From contig NC_072790.1 in NCBI RefSeq assembly GCF_028583425.1, positions 160,884,397 through 160,948,396 of the forward strand: a DNA stretch of 64,000 nucleotides. The letters are read 5' to 3'. The notes below the pieces were generated by a model. That model was given only the letters and a program-made list of their open reading frames with translations. It was not told the origin of the DNA and made no database searches. Origin of the DNA: Eublepharis macularius. Lineage: Eukaryota; Chordata; Lepidosauria; Squamata; Eublepharidae. A program made the position numbers and the translations under genes. This document shows, piece after piece, positions 22,199 to 34,283 of the stretch (its first letter is position 1; each line of letters begins with the position of its first letter).

Positions 22199-23473
22199 AG
22201 AAAAAAAGGGGGGCAAAACCCTACAGGATACAAAAAATGATTCTTTATATAATATTTTCAAAATTCCAAAAGTGCAATGTGCTCATAACACTTCATACAG
22301 TGTCTTCAAAGTTTCAAAAATGCAACGTGCTCATAACACTCCATACATGATTCAATACATATTACATAAACAATCTTACAGGGTAGGATGAATTAAAGAT
22401 GATACCATTTAGATAACCAGTTCATGAAATGTTTTCTGGGAGAGAATAGCCTACATAGGCTTGAGTCTTTGTTTGAAGTCAGTTTATCCTTCTATGTTGT
22501 CATAACTTAAAGTAGAAATATCTTAGTTGTTGTTTCATTCCAGCGTGGTGCAGATGTAATTGCCAGTGAGGAAACAATCACTGGGGGGTGCTTCCTCCTG
22601 GGATAGCACACCCTAGAACGCTCTCCCCTGGAACGCTCCCCTGGAAGTGTTATGGATATTCAGGCTCAATTCCATCAAACCTTATGGCCTTAACAATGAA
22701 TTGTTGATGAATTGTTATCTATGAGATATATGTAATGGATTTTTGGATTGTGCTGTAACTTTAAGACATAAGGAAAGGAGGGGACTGCTGGTTTTTTAAG
22801 GGGACGGTTTGAATGAAAGGACGTGCGTGTAAAGGACACTGCTGCCCACACTGGGATGAATGAATGTATGGCTGGTGCTTACTTTTACTTGGTGGTTATG
22901 TGAGTATAACTTCCTCTGTTTAACAAACTTGAAGAATGTTGCTCGCTGTATAGCTGATAAGCCCTATGTTTGGTTTAGAAACAGAAACTCCTGAAGAAGC
23001 AGGCGCGAAATCTGTTCGCAGCCGGCCTCAGATTGAGAGATTGAGAGCGTTCCAGGGGAGAGCGTTCTAGGGTGTGCTATCCCAGGAGGAAGCATCCCCC
23101 AGCGATTGTTTCCTCACTGGCAATTACATCTGCACCACGCTGGAATGAAACAACAACTAAGATATTTCTACTTTAAGTTATGACAACATAGAAAGATAAA
23201 CTGACTTCAAACAAAGACTCAAGCCTATGTAGGCTATTCTCTCCCAGAAAACATTTCATGAACTGGTTATCTAAATGGTATCATCTTTAATTCATCCTAC
23301 CCTGTAAGATTGTTTATGTAATATGTATTGAATCATGTATGGAGTGTCATGAGCACATAGCACTTTTGGAATTTTGAAAATATTATATAAAGAATCATTT
23401 TTTGTATCCTGTAGGGTTTTGCCCCCCTTTTTTCCTCCCAGTTTATTACAGGTACAGCCACCTATTTTGCATT
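22199..23473 (+). mobile_element. Penelope-like foldback copy (E3)
   Basis: Arms 22199-22650 and 23040-23436 are inverted copies. The left arm has an extra internal duplication ('gcaatgtgctcataacac' and 'gcaacgtgctcataacac', 22274-22344). The spacer holds a hammerhead-like core at 22991-23010 (CTGAAGA, A, GC...GC, GAAA). A 37-bp tail (23437-23473) follows the right arm. The 17-bp repeat 'tgattctgagaaggggg' flanks the unit (22182-22198, 23474-23490). No ORF. Confidence 0.85.
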
Positions 23474-23489
23474 TGATTCTGAGAAGGGG

Positions 23490-24530
23490 GGCTGCGGGAA
23501 GCCTGTCCTAACTTCCAACTAACCCATGATAGCCCTGGAACAAGTATGAGCTCCCAAAAGTGAGCCACATGCTGCCCACTATGCAATCCACTTAGACTCG
23601 CAGCCCCTGGGGCGGGGATGTGTGGAATGTAAGGGTTTCTTGACAGCACGGACCCAAAGTGGTGAAAAGGGGAAAAGATTTCCACCCAGATAGTTGCTCT
23701 TCATCAAGCACACAAGGTTTGTACACACATTCACATGTTCCTGAGAGTTTCTCTAGGGAAGTTTTCCTTACGTCTGCACTGTAAGACACGTGTTGTGACT
23801 CATGAGACTTAGGGTGTCGCCCACGTGGATTCACCATTAATCTGTTACCCAATGAAGAGGACTCCTTGTGAGTTCGGGAAAGTAGCATGCAATGAGAGGC
23901 AGCAGGGGGGTAACTTCAGGATCTCCCCCTGTATATATGAGGATTGTCCTGGCTATAGAATTCTTTCAATGACGAGACAGATGTTTCAATCAAAAAGGGT
24001 GGGTATTGAAAATAATAAAATCAACAACATGCAAAACACACACAACACACACTCGGAGCTAACTAGAAAGCAGTGGTGAAAACTGGATAGAGTTTGAGGG
24101 ATTGGGTGATAGCTCCCATCCAGAAGAGGGTGTCTGAGAGACAGCGAGCATTGAGCAACCAGCGGAAGAACTTGAACGGAATTTCGAGGGTGGATCCAAG
24201 GGCATGCACACAGCTATGGCAGAAGAGTAGTCCAATGATACTGTGGAATGTACCTAGGGGCAAGATTGCATTTACTGCCTCCAAACAATGACTTAATGGT
24301 TGTTCCCAGGGTGGGACAAAGGTTTGGGAAACTGTCTCAGGTGAGAAAATGATCTGGGAAGGTCTGATAAGGTATTCCCGGGTGGAACTAAAGTTGTCAG
24401 CAATGATTGACAACCCACAAAGTATGGGTGGGTAAGGCTATCAGAGCCCTGAGTTGCCTGTGAATAGGTGAATGATCAGGGAAGGTCAGTAGGGTGTGTT
24501 GTGGTGATTAATTCAGGAACTCCAGGAGGA
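23490..24530. other. No recognisable gene
   Basis: Minus-strand frames reach 116 codons (24063-24413) but show no family features. Confidence 0.4.
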
Positions 24531-24549
24531 CCCTTTGTCTTAGGATCTA

Positions 24550-25020
24550 TGCACAACTCCGGGGCACGGGGACTGAGAGCTGGCCTCACTTGACAGCTCA
24601 CATGCTAGCATGTTCCATCTCCCAGCCAGGATCTTGCTTCCATATTTCTGCCTGCTTGGGCAGAATTTTGTGTTCAGAACACATCCAGAGAAGGGGATTA
24701 TGGCAGAACCATATTCATAAGCTTTCTTAATATTGTGAGGGCAAGTTTGACTGCTAACATTTTGAGGAGTCCACGTAGGAATTTCCAGTCTAGTATCTCA
24801 TTTTGCACTATAAACTATTCCTCCCATGCTATTACAGGCATCACTCACATAAATGGGACAACCTTGATTGTAGCAGGTGGCACTAACTGGCTTGACTGAT
24901 TGCTCTAGGTTAGTGATCTTCACAAAGGAAAATTTTATTCCGACACTATCACATTGACACAAAGTCATCAGAGCAGAACCTGCCAGCATCCAGCTGTTCA
25001 TTTCTCTATTGGCTTGTTTT
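24550..25020 (-). pseudogene. Unidentified cysteine-rich minus-strand reading frame
   Basis: A minus-strand frame runs from about 25020 to 24540 with a single internal stop at about 24795. It is rich in Cys with spaced pairs (LCQCDS, ATCYNQGCPIYVSDAC, SQTCPHN, SGCVLNTKFC) and has possible N-glycosylation sites, a look that fits an extracellular or envelope-like protein. I do not recognise it. Alternatives are a degraded retroviral envelope, an exon of a decayed host gene, or chance. No pol, gag or LTR was seen next to it. Bounded on both sides by non-coding sequence. Confidence 0.3.
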
Positions 25021-25029
25021 TAATTTGTT

Positions 25030-26350
25030 TCCCACTGCCTTTACTTATTCCCTTTTTTATGTAGAACTGTATGCTTGTAATGCTGCAAAAAATGTTGAAT
25101 GGAAATGTAATGGGCTCACTAAGATCAAAAACAGAGGCTACCATTTCTAGAGCTCTTGAATGCATCACATTATTCACAAACTATATTTCATTCTTCCTTA
25201 AAAACTGGTTCTAATTTTTTGCAGGCTTTCTCAACATCTTGAAACACATCCCCCTCTTTTTTCCCTTTTGTTGAACGTCTAGCCTAAAGCAGAGTATTGG
25301 AATATGTTACCCAAATTGCTACTCATGTTTGTCCCCTGGCCTCTAGAGACGTCTCCCTGAGCATATCCAAAGTGCAAACCAATACAACGCCACTGGGTGA
25401 ACTATTACACTGGGATCGTTTCTGTGTATACCAGGGTCCAATGGAAGGGCTATCCCTGGTTGTTAGGGCCAAAAAAAAAAACCCTCATCATTTAGAAAGG
25501 AGAGAAAAATCTCATAACTCTCCAGTTGCAATTTTCTGTTGGGGAATTAACATCACCTGACCAACTTAAAAGAACCACTTGAAAAACTTATGAGCGTCTA
25601 GTATAAAGATGTTTAGTAATTCAACACCAATGTATACAGGAATAATAATAAAAGCAATAACCCCAAACCATACTACAAGCAACACAGAACAAAAATAGGG
25701 CCAATTTACAGTACAGTTTCTCATTCATCAGCTAGAGAGAATTACCACTTCCAACCTCTAAGATCTTGCATGAGGCTTAGTTAAAATAACATACAACATC
25801 AAAGGAAGGATCACCAAGGCAAAAATTAATACAAATTATTAATTAATTAATTAAAATTAGACAAGAAGAACAAAAACAGAAGATGCACAGAGGAAAACAG
25901 GAGGCAGGCAGGCTTCAAGGGGCCTGAGCTAAGAAACAATTAGCATAGACTCTGAGGATGGAAGAAAAAAATAACCCAAAGAAAAAGGACAAAGAGCATT
26001 TGATCTAAATGGACAAAGAGCCAGAAAAACTTGACAAGAATAAATCCAAAGAAAAGCTTGAGCCACAGAAGACATTAGGGACAGATGTCACGCATAGATT
26101 GCATAATATGTTGTGATGTTATCGTCTCAATAAAAGTATTACTCTGTTTTTTCTTTAGTTTTGTTTTTACATGAACTTTTCTGGTAGTCCAATCAAGAAT
26201 GCAGCATAGCAATAGCAACAAGCAGACCACCAGTAGTTACACAAAGTAGGGTACAGACTAGAATGGCCATAATTGTAGTCAGTTTTAGGACAAAGGTAGG
26301 AGGTGATATTAAATACCTCTGTCTGAGATTCTGGTGATCTGCTGCCCATC
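25030..26350. other. No recognisable gene or repeat
   Basis: A-rich sequence with an AATT run near 25840. Nothing identified. Confidence 0.5.
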
Positions 26351-26355
26351 AGGAT

Positions 26356-27064
26356 TAGAGATGGGCACGAACAGAAAAAAAACCCCGAGCATGATGTTCG
26401 TTGTTCGTTGCCATCCATGAACAGGGACTCATGAACAACCACGAACACAGCCCTGTTCATGAACATGTTCGTGGTTGGCTGTTCGTGGAGGCCAGCAGGC
26501 TCTCCTCCAGACATAATCCAAGTCAAGATCCGTACTGCACCACTCCCAGAAACCTGACTTGAGCAAGCACCAGGAAAGGTACCAATAATAAATAATAGCT
26601 TGGCCCAGAGCCTAGCAGCAGCCCTGGAACTTGAAGAGGTAGATCCCTATCCCACCACACACAAAGAAAATTCAAGCTCCAATGCACTCTCTCAAAATGC
26701 CAACAGCAACTGTCTCTCCACTGTCTGCAAAGTTAGAACTGGGAGCCCCCTCCCCCCCTGGTCTTTGCTCCCTTGTTGTAACAAATTTGGAGTTCCACAC
26801 TTGAAAGGAAGACCTGCCTATCAAGATAAAATGGGCTTAGATTGGGGCTTCCAGGGCAACAGCAGGAGTTCAGACAGAGTTCAGACAATCCCTGCCTGAG
26901 TTGCCATGGGAATTGATTGCAGGTGCCAGACTGTCTGGCTTATCGAACAGCAACGAACGAGGCTTGCAACAACCACCTGTTCATTTAGAATGGGGCCTCA
27001 CAAACAGCAGATTGGCCTGTTCGTGGGGGTTTTTTGTTTGTATTGCTGGTCGTGCCCATCTCTA
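26356..27064. mobile_element. hAT-type non-autonomous element, 709 bp
   Basis: Ends 'tagagatgggcacgaacag' and '...gtcgtgcccatctcta'. Flanks 'atcaggat' and 'gttaggat' match at 6 of 8 positions, consistent with an aged 8-bp target duplication. Same family as 12661 and 41612. Its right end lies right beside the 5' end of the PLE. Confidence 0.8.
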
Positions 27065-27144
27065 GTTAGGATAGACAGTGCTGATGACCTTTATAGACTG
27101 ATCCAGACATCATCATTCTACCAGCTGATAAAGGCAATGCTACA

Positions 27145-28878
27145 GTGATCATGAAAACGGAGGAATACAAAAAGAAGATTAAGGAACTCCTGGACCCCTC
27201 CACCTACAAAAAACTAAAACGAGATCCCACTTGCAAAATCACCAGGCTAACAAATGCGCTGATCAAGAATTCCTCACTACATCCCGACACGCACAGCAAA
27301 CTATGCAAGACAGAAGCACAGCCACCTAGACTATATGGACTCCCCAAAATACATAAAGATTCAGTCCCACTCCGACCCATTGTGAGTGCCATTGGTTCAC
27401 CGACATATGAATTAGCTAGACATCTGGCAGATCTCCTGCAGGACCACATCGGGAAAACCTCGTCTTACATCAAAGATTCAGCAGATTTCATCAACAAAAT
27501 CAGTTCTCTGAAACTCAATCCACAAGACATACTTGTCAGTTTTGATGTTGTATCCCTGTTTACCAAGGTTCCAGTAAAAGACACTATTGCACTGATTAAT
27601 CAGATTTTCCCAGAGGATGTAACAGCCTTATTCCATCATTGTCTGACAACCAGTTACTTCCAATGGGACAACGAATTCTATGAACAGATGGATGGGGTGG
27701 CCATGGGGAGCCCACTCAGCCCAGTTATAGCAAACTTCTACATGGAACATTTTGAAAAAACAGCTCTAGAATCAGCACCCCACAAACCCAGTGTATGGTT
27801 CCGGTTTGTGGATGATACATTCATCATTTGGAGCCATGGGGAGGAAGAATTGATGGAGTTTTTGAATCATCTCAACAACATCCACCTGAACATACAATTC
27901 ACAATGGAGAAAGAAAGTGAGGGAAAACTCTCATTCCTGGATACCTTGGTCATCCGCAAAGCAAACTTTCAGTTAGGTCACAAGGTCTACAGGAAACCAA
28001 CTCACACTGATCGGTACTTACACAAAAACTCCAATCACCACCCCCGACAGAAAAGAGGCATAATGAAAACATTAGTGGATCGTGCAAGACGGATATGTGA
28101 GCCGCGCTTTCTCAATGAGGAAATTAATCATCTAAACCACGCACTTCAGGCAAATGGCTACTCCAGAAATGAAATCCGAAGAGCAATCAAACCCAGGATG
28201 AATCAAACAACCAAAGAAAAACAGTCTCCCACAGGAAAAGTGTTTTTGCCATATATCAAAGGAATTACTGATCAGATGGGAAAGCTTATGAAAAAGCATA
28301 ACCTTCAAGCAGTATTCAGACCCACCCGAAAAATACAACAGATGCTACGATCAGCAAAAGACAGCAGAGATCCCCTCACCTCTGCAGGAGTATACCGTAT
28401 ACCCTGCAGCTGTGGACAAGTTTACATCGGGACCACAAAGCGTAGCATCCAGACAAGAATAAAAGAACATGAAAGACACTGCAGACTTGGACAGCCTGAA
28501 AAATCAGCAGTGGCTGAACACAGCCTAACTCAAACAGGGCACAGTATCTTATTCCAGGACACCAAAATACTGGACAACACTTCCAACTACTTTGTCAGAC
28601 TGCACAGGGAAGCCATTGAAATTCACAAGCATAAGCAAAACTTCAACAGGAAAGAAGAAACCTTAAGAATGAACAGAGCATGGGCTCCAGTTCTGAAAAA
28701 CACCAGGCCAACAAAACACTCCACACCCGACAATAGCCCTGCAGAGAAGATTAGCACATCAAGCACCAATCCATATGCAAAAGAACCGCCTCAGGATACA
28801 GTGAAGCCTCCCGCCATTAGCATTCCACACCCTGGGAAACTCTTACAGAATGACTCAGCTCAACCCCACCCCTCCTGA
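27145..28878 (+). CDS. PLE polyprotein: reverse transcriptase plus GIY-YIG endonuclease
   Basis: A 577-codon uninterrupted frame; coding similarity begins about 15 codons before the first Met, so the start is an artefact of 5' truncation. Domains in order: RLYGLPKIHK and RPIVSAIGSPTYELA (RT fingers, about 63-95), motif A FDVVSLFTKVP (133-143), motif B DGVAMGSPLSP (183-193), motif C FVDDTF with the Asp pair at 223-224, thumb segment to about 300, a linker, then endonuclease GVYRIPCSCGQVYIGT (415-430) with YIG at 427-429, an Arg-containing helix (R433) and HERH, followed by a Pro/Thr-rich tail. PLE proteins copy their RNA at a nicked target. All visible catalytic motifs are intact, so this copy is rather young, though its N-terminal region is missing. 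Confidence 0.92.
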   Translation: MIMKTEEYKKKIKELLDPSTYKKLKRDPTCKITRLTNALIKNSSLHPDTHSKLCKTEAQPPRLYGLPKIHKDSVPLRPIVSAIGSPTYELARHLADLLQDHIGKTSSYIKDSADFINKISSLKLNPQDILVSFDVVSLFTKVPVKDTIALINQIFPEDVTALFHHCLTTSYFQWDNEFYEQMDGVAMGSPLSPVIANFYMEHFEKTALESAPHKPSVWFRFVDDTFIIWSHGEEELMEFLNHLNNIHLNIQFTMEKESEGKLSFLDTLVIRKANFQLGHKVYRKPTHTDRYLHKNSNHHPRQKRGIMKTLVDRARRICEPRFLNEEINHLNHALQANGYSRNEIRRAIKPRMNQTTKEKQSPTGKVFLPYIKGITDQMGKLMKKHNLQAVFRPTRKIQQMLRSAKDSRDPLTSAGVYRIPCSCGQVYIGTTKRSIQTRIKEHERHCRLGQPEKSAVAEHSLTQTGHSILFQDTKILDNTSNYFVRLHREAIEIHKHKQNFNRKEETLRMNRAWAPVLKNTRPTKHSTPDNSPAEKISTSSTNPYAKEPPQDTVKPPAISIPHPGKLLQNDSAQPHPS

Positions 28879-28949
28879 GTAGATACAAATGACCTACATC
28901 TTTTCCACACTGTGACACTGAGAGATCTCTGTCTTTTGGTGCTACACCT

Positions 28950-28990
28950 CTGAAGATGCCAGCCACAGCTGCTGGCGAAACGTCAGGAAC
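28950..28990 (+). ncRNA. Hammerhead-like ribozyme motif in the PLE 3' terminal repeat
   Basis: CTGAAGA, extra T, GCCAGC/GCTGGC stem, GAAACGTC, identical in the core to both E1 motifs. It follows the PLE stop by about 75 bases, the place expected for a PLE hammerhead. Confidence 0.7.
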
Positions 28991-29094
28991 TACAATGCCA
29001 AGACCACGGCAAGACAGCCCGGAAAACCCCCAACAACCATCCCCACTTAATGTTGCCTCACATAATAATCATTCTTTGTGTGCTTCCATGCATA

Positions 29095-29280
29095 CAGAGA
29101 ACTGCTATAGCACAGTGGTTAAGTGGTTTGACTGTGAATCAGCACTCTACTGGTTCGAATCCCACTACTGCCATAAGCTCAGTAGGTGGCCTTGGATAAG
29201 CCACTCCTCTTAGCCTCAGCTTCCAAATCTGTATTGTGGGGATAATAATAACACTATAAGTGCAGTTTATAATATGACTG
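29095..29280 (+). repeat. tRNA-derived SINE, MIR/L2-like
   Basis: A box 'tagcacagtggttaag' and a perfect B box 'ggttcgaatccc', then 'cactactgccataagctcagtagg' and 'tgtattgtggggataataata'. The best-preserved Pol III promoter in the window. The body length excludes a tRNA gene. Confidence 0.82.
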
Positions 29281-29339
29281 GCATGCCACATAGCAATGGA
29301 ACACATAGCAACTATAAAATTGTGTACCTGGCTGTACAG

Positions 29340-29728
29340 TAGAGGTGGGCACGGACTGGGAAAAAGCTACGGGCCATAGGTCCATGGTCCGCAACATTTC
29401 ATGGACCCATGGACCAAGAACTTTTCTTGGTCCAGCCCAATTCATGAACTAATTGGTTTGTCAGTCTGGGCTGCGGCTGGAGGGCTTTAACCCTCCCATA
29501 GCTCGAGCTGACTGGTGGCCGCCAGTCAGCTGGAGTAAGGGGAGATTTAAATATTAAAGCTGTCCTGGTGCTGCATGCCAGTGGTGCCGGGAGCGCTCTA
29601 ACCCCCTCTTGCTCCAGTCAGCTTGCCAGCAGCTTGTGTGGCAAGGAAAGGGCCCTTTAAACTCCAGCTGGCCTGCAGCCAGGTCCGTGCAAAATTTTGG
29701 TCCGTTTTCCAGTCTGTACCCACCTCTA
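29340..29728. mobile_element. hAT-type non-autonomous element, 389 bp
   Basis: Ends 'tagaggtgggcacggactg' and '...cagtctgtacccacctcta'. Flanks 'ctgtacag' and 'ctctacaa' agree at 6 of 8 positions. Internally distinct from the 12.66 and 41.6 kb group ('ccatggtccgcaaca'). Confidence 0.78.
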
Positions 29729-30362
29729 CTCTACAACTGTAGTACTCTTTCTTATTAGGCCTAGTATTAAGCTTTGGTGGTAGAAGCATATACTTGCCCA
29801 TGCCTAAGTAAATATACTAGGGTTAACTAGTTCCCCCCTGTCTCACTTTCCTATTATGCTTTTATTATATCTTGGGTTATGCACTGTTACAGACAGAAAG
29901 AAGTTCTAAATGCTGATAATAGGTCTTTTTTGTATACACACAAACTATCTCAACAGAAAAAGACTGAGTTTTTAAAGAGTATTTTTTTTAAAAGCCCTTG
30001 TTTCCCTGCAAGAAAATATTTTGACTTATTCGTTTTATATTGCCTTCTGCCAGAGTGAATCAGTGCTCCAACATAATATTAATTAAAAGAAATTAAAACA
30101 TTTTTTGGTTGAAGAAATAAGGAGTTGGATTTTGTGGAATCATTCCACTAATGGTGAGGCTGCCCTGCACACACTCTTTCCAAGGACACACTATTTCTCT
30201 TTGAAGTATAGGTAATCTGTGGAAGAGGATTGCTTTTAGGGAACTGTTGGGGCTTTTAGGTATATTTATACATCAAGGAGTCTTCTATATAAGGCAACTT
30301 GATTCCCAGATTGTCTTTTTCAAGAAAGTTTTCCTTGTATTCCTCCCTGCCTGCATCACAAC

Positions 30363-31983
30363 TAGAGGTGAGCATGATCCAAAAAAAATTAACAATCAAG
30401 CTGATCGTGGATCCGCGCCAGCGACAACCCCAAAATCACCGATCCACACCGATCATCTCCCGTTTCCGATCCGTGGATCAGGGAGGCCAAAGCGGGGTGC
30501 TCTGCTATTCCCAGCTATGTGGGAAGGTGGGTGGTGGCGGCCGCCGGGCGCGTGCAAACACTCCCGCTCAGCTCCTCTGAGCCCTCTATTTACTAAGTAT
30601 TACCCTTCTAGTCATGAAAAAGCCAAATCATTTGTACCACCTGTCTAATTAGAGTTCCAACCAGTTGAGAGTTTAAAGGCAGCTGTATTTTCTTTTGCAC
30701 ATTAACTTCTCCCCCTTCTCATTCTCAGCTGCTTGCAAAAGGGATGCAGTCGCTGGGCTGAGAAGCCAGGAGGAGAGAGAGATCTCTTTTCGGTGTTAAC
30801 TCTTTCTACGCACTGAATGAACTCAGAGAGGAGCGCAAAACAGCTTCAGCTGATAGCCGCTCTCAAAGCCAGGGGTTTTTGTTTTCTCTCTCTCTTAACC
30901 CCTTCCTCTCCCAATCACTTTGCTTATATTTTTCTCAGGAAGCCACCTTTTCACTCACAACTGTTTGCTTTTCCTTCCTAGGGGAAATATTATCAAGTTT
31001 CTTGCCTTAAATTTCTTTTGCTAAAAAGTTAACCTCAAGCTGCAGTATGAAACCTCCATGTGCTTTCCAGACTGCGTGCTGCCCATTTTTCTCCCTAGCT
31101 CAAGCAACAAGTACTGAGACACAAAGGTTTTTTAACCCCTGATTTTCCCTATTCCAAATCACAAAACAAGTTTCTCTCCTCCTTAATTACAGAAACACCT
31201 TCTTTTACTCTTTAGACCTGGTCTCTCCCCAGACTGTTTCTCCTTTTAACACATATATTAATAAGCAAAACAAAAATTCTGTGCCAAGACAAAGGGGATA
31301 AAGAATTGGTGTGTGTGTGTGTGTGTGTTATGGATGTGGATTAAAAGCCAAAAACCAAACCAAAACAAAGAAATCCCTTCACCAAGCGCACAATTAGTAC
31401 AAATCTGGGACGGAAGGTGGCTCGACTCTCACTGTGCCACCTCCCCCTTTTTTGTTCTCTCCTATACGCACACTCACACAAACATCAGGATCCCCATAGT
31501 TTGTTTTGACAAACAAGACAGATAAGGATAGGGGGGCAGGAGGACTGTGTTTGGCTGTCAGAGCTGCCTATCAGGGTTTGCAGGAATGAGATTGGAGTGC
31601 CCATGGCTACAGAACACCCCCTTCCCCCTCCCTCCCCTGGGTCTCTTCTCCCAACTGGTGAGTGCGTTGCTGCTCCATGGTTGGAAGGAAGCCTTGCTGA
31701 TCAAGGAAAGCTGGGCTTCCATTCAGGTTTCCAGGGCGACAGAAGGAGGGCAAACACAGCTCAGGCATTCCCCTGGCTCCGTTTCCCTGGGAATAGATTA
31801 CTGGCGCCTGAGTGTCTGGATCCCCGATCAGATCCCGATGGCCCCGATCAAGCCACGATGAAGCCCCCCCCCCCAAATGCTGGATCGGTTGCCATGAACG
31901 GAACCAATCCACCGGGTCCCGATCGCGCGAACGTCATTATCGTGGGTATTTTTCTATCGTAATGCCGATCGTGCCCATCTCTA
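30363..31983. mobile_element. hAT-type non-autonomous element, 1621 bp
   Basis: Ends 'tagaggtgagcatgatcc' and '...cgatcgtgcccatctcta'. The perfect 8-bp 'atcacaac' flanks it (30355-30362, 31984-31991). Terminal zones are rich in GATC; the centre (about 30590-31500) is unrelated to the other copies and includes a (GT)n tract near 31310. No transposase frame was found. Confidence 0.85.
31309..31329. repeat. (GT)n microsatellite
   Basis: About ten GT units inside the 1621-bp element. Confidence 0.9.
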
Positions 31984-31999
31984 ATCACAACAGGTGCAG

Positions 32000-33940
32000 C
32001 CTAGTTCAGATAGCAGAAATTGATCTTGGGGTGGGGGAAAAGTAGTTTTATGCTTCTGCCATTGAACCAGAACAGCCTTGGCCCTTTGCAGGTCTATGAC
32101 CCAATCCCAAGTGGCTTTCCATAGCAGGAAATGCTCACAGACTCCAGTTACAGCACATAGCTTTATGTATGGACAACCTGAGCAATCTATTCTTTTTCTT
32201 TTGAAGTTTGAGAATGGTGGAACTTGTCTGTCAGTGCACCTAAGTCATCCATTATGTTGTAGGGGTGATGGAAATTATGGAACAGAAGCATACAGGGTCG
32301 CCATTCCTGAACATGTGCAGGGAGAAGCAGCTTTGGGCAAGTATATGTATTGAGCCTAAGGTTGTAACAGATAATGGTAAATGCTCATAAAATGGATGGT
32401 ATTCATTCCATCATATACTTAAAACACACTGGAAGGCACCTTTATAATACAAATGCCTTTTCCTATTTAACATGGTAAGGCTGTTTTGGTCCTAGTAAAC
32501 CATCCTCCTGATTACTGCAACAATATTCAAATAAATTGCACAAGTAACTTCCAATTAGTTTCAAAGTTTTGAGCCAGGGACAGGGTCAATCACAACTCCA
32601 CATGCTCCAGCTGCTGTTTCAGTAATGCCAGGTTCTAAATATAATCAACATGCTCTAGGAGAAACAGCTCCTTAATTAAATGAGTACTATTAATAGTACG
32701 AAAGGTCTTGAGGCTAACCTTTGGCTGGCTGTGTTTACTCCAAGGACATGAGAAGTATATGGCTGATACTGCTAAATATTTGTCAGGTCTGCACTTGCTG
32801 GGTTCATTATTAATAGGTTTTCATCTTGTCTTCCAAAATCAATGGTTGCTTTTGTTGGAATTTGATTTTCATTGCAGTCCCTCACCTCCAATAACAAAAG
32901 AGTTCTGATTTAGCAACGACATTTGCTAGAAAAGCCTAACACCAGGTGATTCAGAGCTTCCATTAATGGTCTTTACAATTAGTCCCAGGGTGCACTCCTC
33001 AATTTTGCTCACCTCATACTGTGTTTTTAGCCTGATTTCCTATTGAAGAGTGAAATGTTTGCCCCTAGATTCATCAGAGGCCTTTAAAGACTGAATTGGG
33101 AGAAAAAACTCATTAAGGTCAAAAGCAAGAGTAATGAGTTTGAGAGAATGAGAACTTGGGAGTCTTTTGCCCTTGAATGCATGCCAGCAGTTTTTTAAAA
33201 CTGACATGAGGATGTGATATTGCTGTTTCGTTTCTTTAAAGTCCATTTATGACATTTAGTCTATTCTGATACAAAACAAGGCTAGAGGCATTATCTTCGT
33301 TAACAACCATGTTGCGGTTCAAAGCAAGCTATGATGCAGTATGTGTTATTCTTCCAAAAAAGAGACCAAAACGTATTGCATGATTTAAAAGTTCAGAGAG
33401 CATAAAGAAATACTCCCCACAAACACAAAATATTATCTAAAATGACACCAGCCAAACTGTGCAAAACACTATTGTTCCAACCCTTCTCCCCATGAAGTCA
33501 TGAGACAACTATATGGGTTTAACTAGTTTATTTAAATGGCTGGTCCACTTCATAATTCATTAAAATATGCTAACATATTTTCTGGGGCAGGCTGCCTTAG
33601 GAAGCCTACCACTGCTGCGTTTCTTGGACAGATCCACCCTGCCTCCAAGCTTGACCAGCAGTTGCATTTATCATCACCTACATGTCATGTGTGGAGAAAT
33701 GCCAAATTTCATCACCTTCCCCTGGATGCGCTGTGAGCCACCACCAGGCTTAGGTGCTGCTGCTCAATACCAAGCATGTTCCCTTGCAACCAACCCCATC
33801 ACCAGATGTGTGATGGGCTGTTCAGGAGATGTCTGATGCCTCAGGGTGCTTGCCAGTTACCCCTTTTATTGCGAGCAACCTGCCTCATTCCTGCCAAACA
33901 TCAAAGGAGAAAAATATTACCAATAATATTACTGTTAATG
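32000..33940. other. No recognisable gene or repeat
   Basis: Ordinary sequence with short ORFs only. Confidence 0.5.
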
Positions 33941-33954
33941 CTACCAATACAAGT

Positions 33955-34283
33955 TACAGTTCTATTATATTATTAAATGGCGATGCCTGGATGATGCATT
34001 TTTATTATCAAAGGGTGATTGTAGAAGCCTTCCAGACTTTCATGATGGGTAGATATATAAGACAGGAATATTAAATTTGATCTTCAAATGAATGATCCAC
34101 AGATCAACTTTTTAGATGTGGTCAAAAGGGAACATGATTAACTGTATACAAGGCTTTATTTTAAAAAAGCAGACAGGAATTCCCTTTTGAGATATGATAG
34201 CCATCACCCTAAACATATAAAAAACAACCGATCACTTGGCCAGTTTTTACAACTTAGAAGAAATTGCTTAATTATTCAAGACT
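33955..34283 (+). pseudogene. PLE reverse transcriptase remnant (motif C to thumb)
   Basis: Frames read a decayed motif C, W-R-C-L-D-D (Asp pair at 33990-33995; family usually has Y/F-V-D-D), then after a frame change INFLDVV, YTRLYFKKADRNSLLRYDSHHPKHIKNN and GQFLQLRRNC. It has at least one stop (after KREHD) and a shift. It ends at the left edge of the E5 foldback, inside the repeat taken as E5's target duplication. Confidence 0.75.

Larger units (their letters stand above)
27090..29035 (+). mobile_element. Penelope-like element, 5' truncated, with 3' terminal repeat
   Basis: Coding match starts at about 27100 (PDIIILPADKGNATVIM, the RT0 region) and the element ends at about 29035 with the terminal sequence shared with E1. 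Unlike the six foldback copies, no inverted arm or tail was found, and no target duplication could be set. Confidence 0.85.

Noticed and set aside
29100-29175. tRNA gene (good A and B boxes)
   Set aside because: The sequence does not close a tRNA acceptor stem and continues into a SINE body and L2-like tail.
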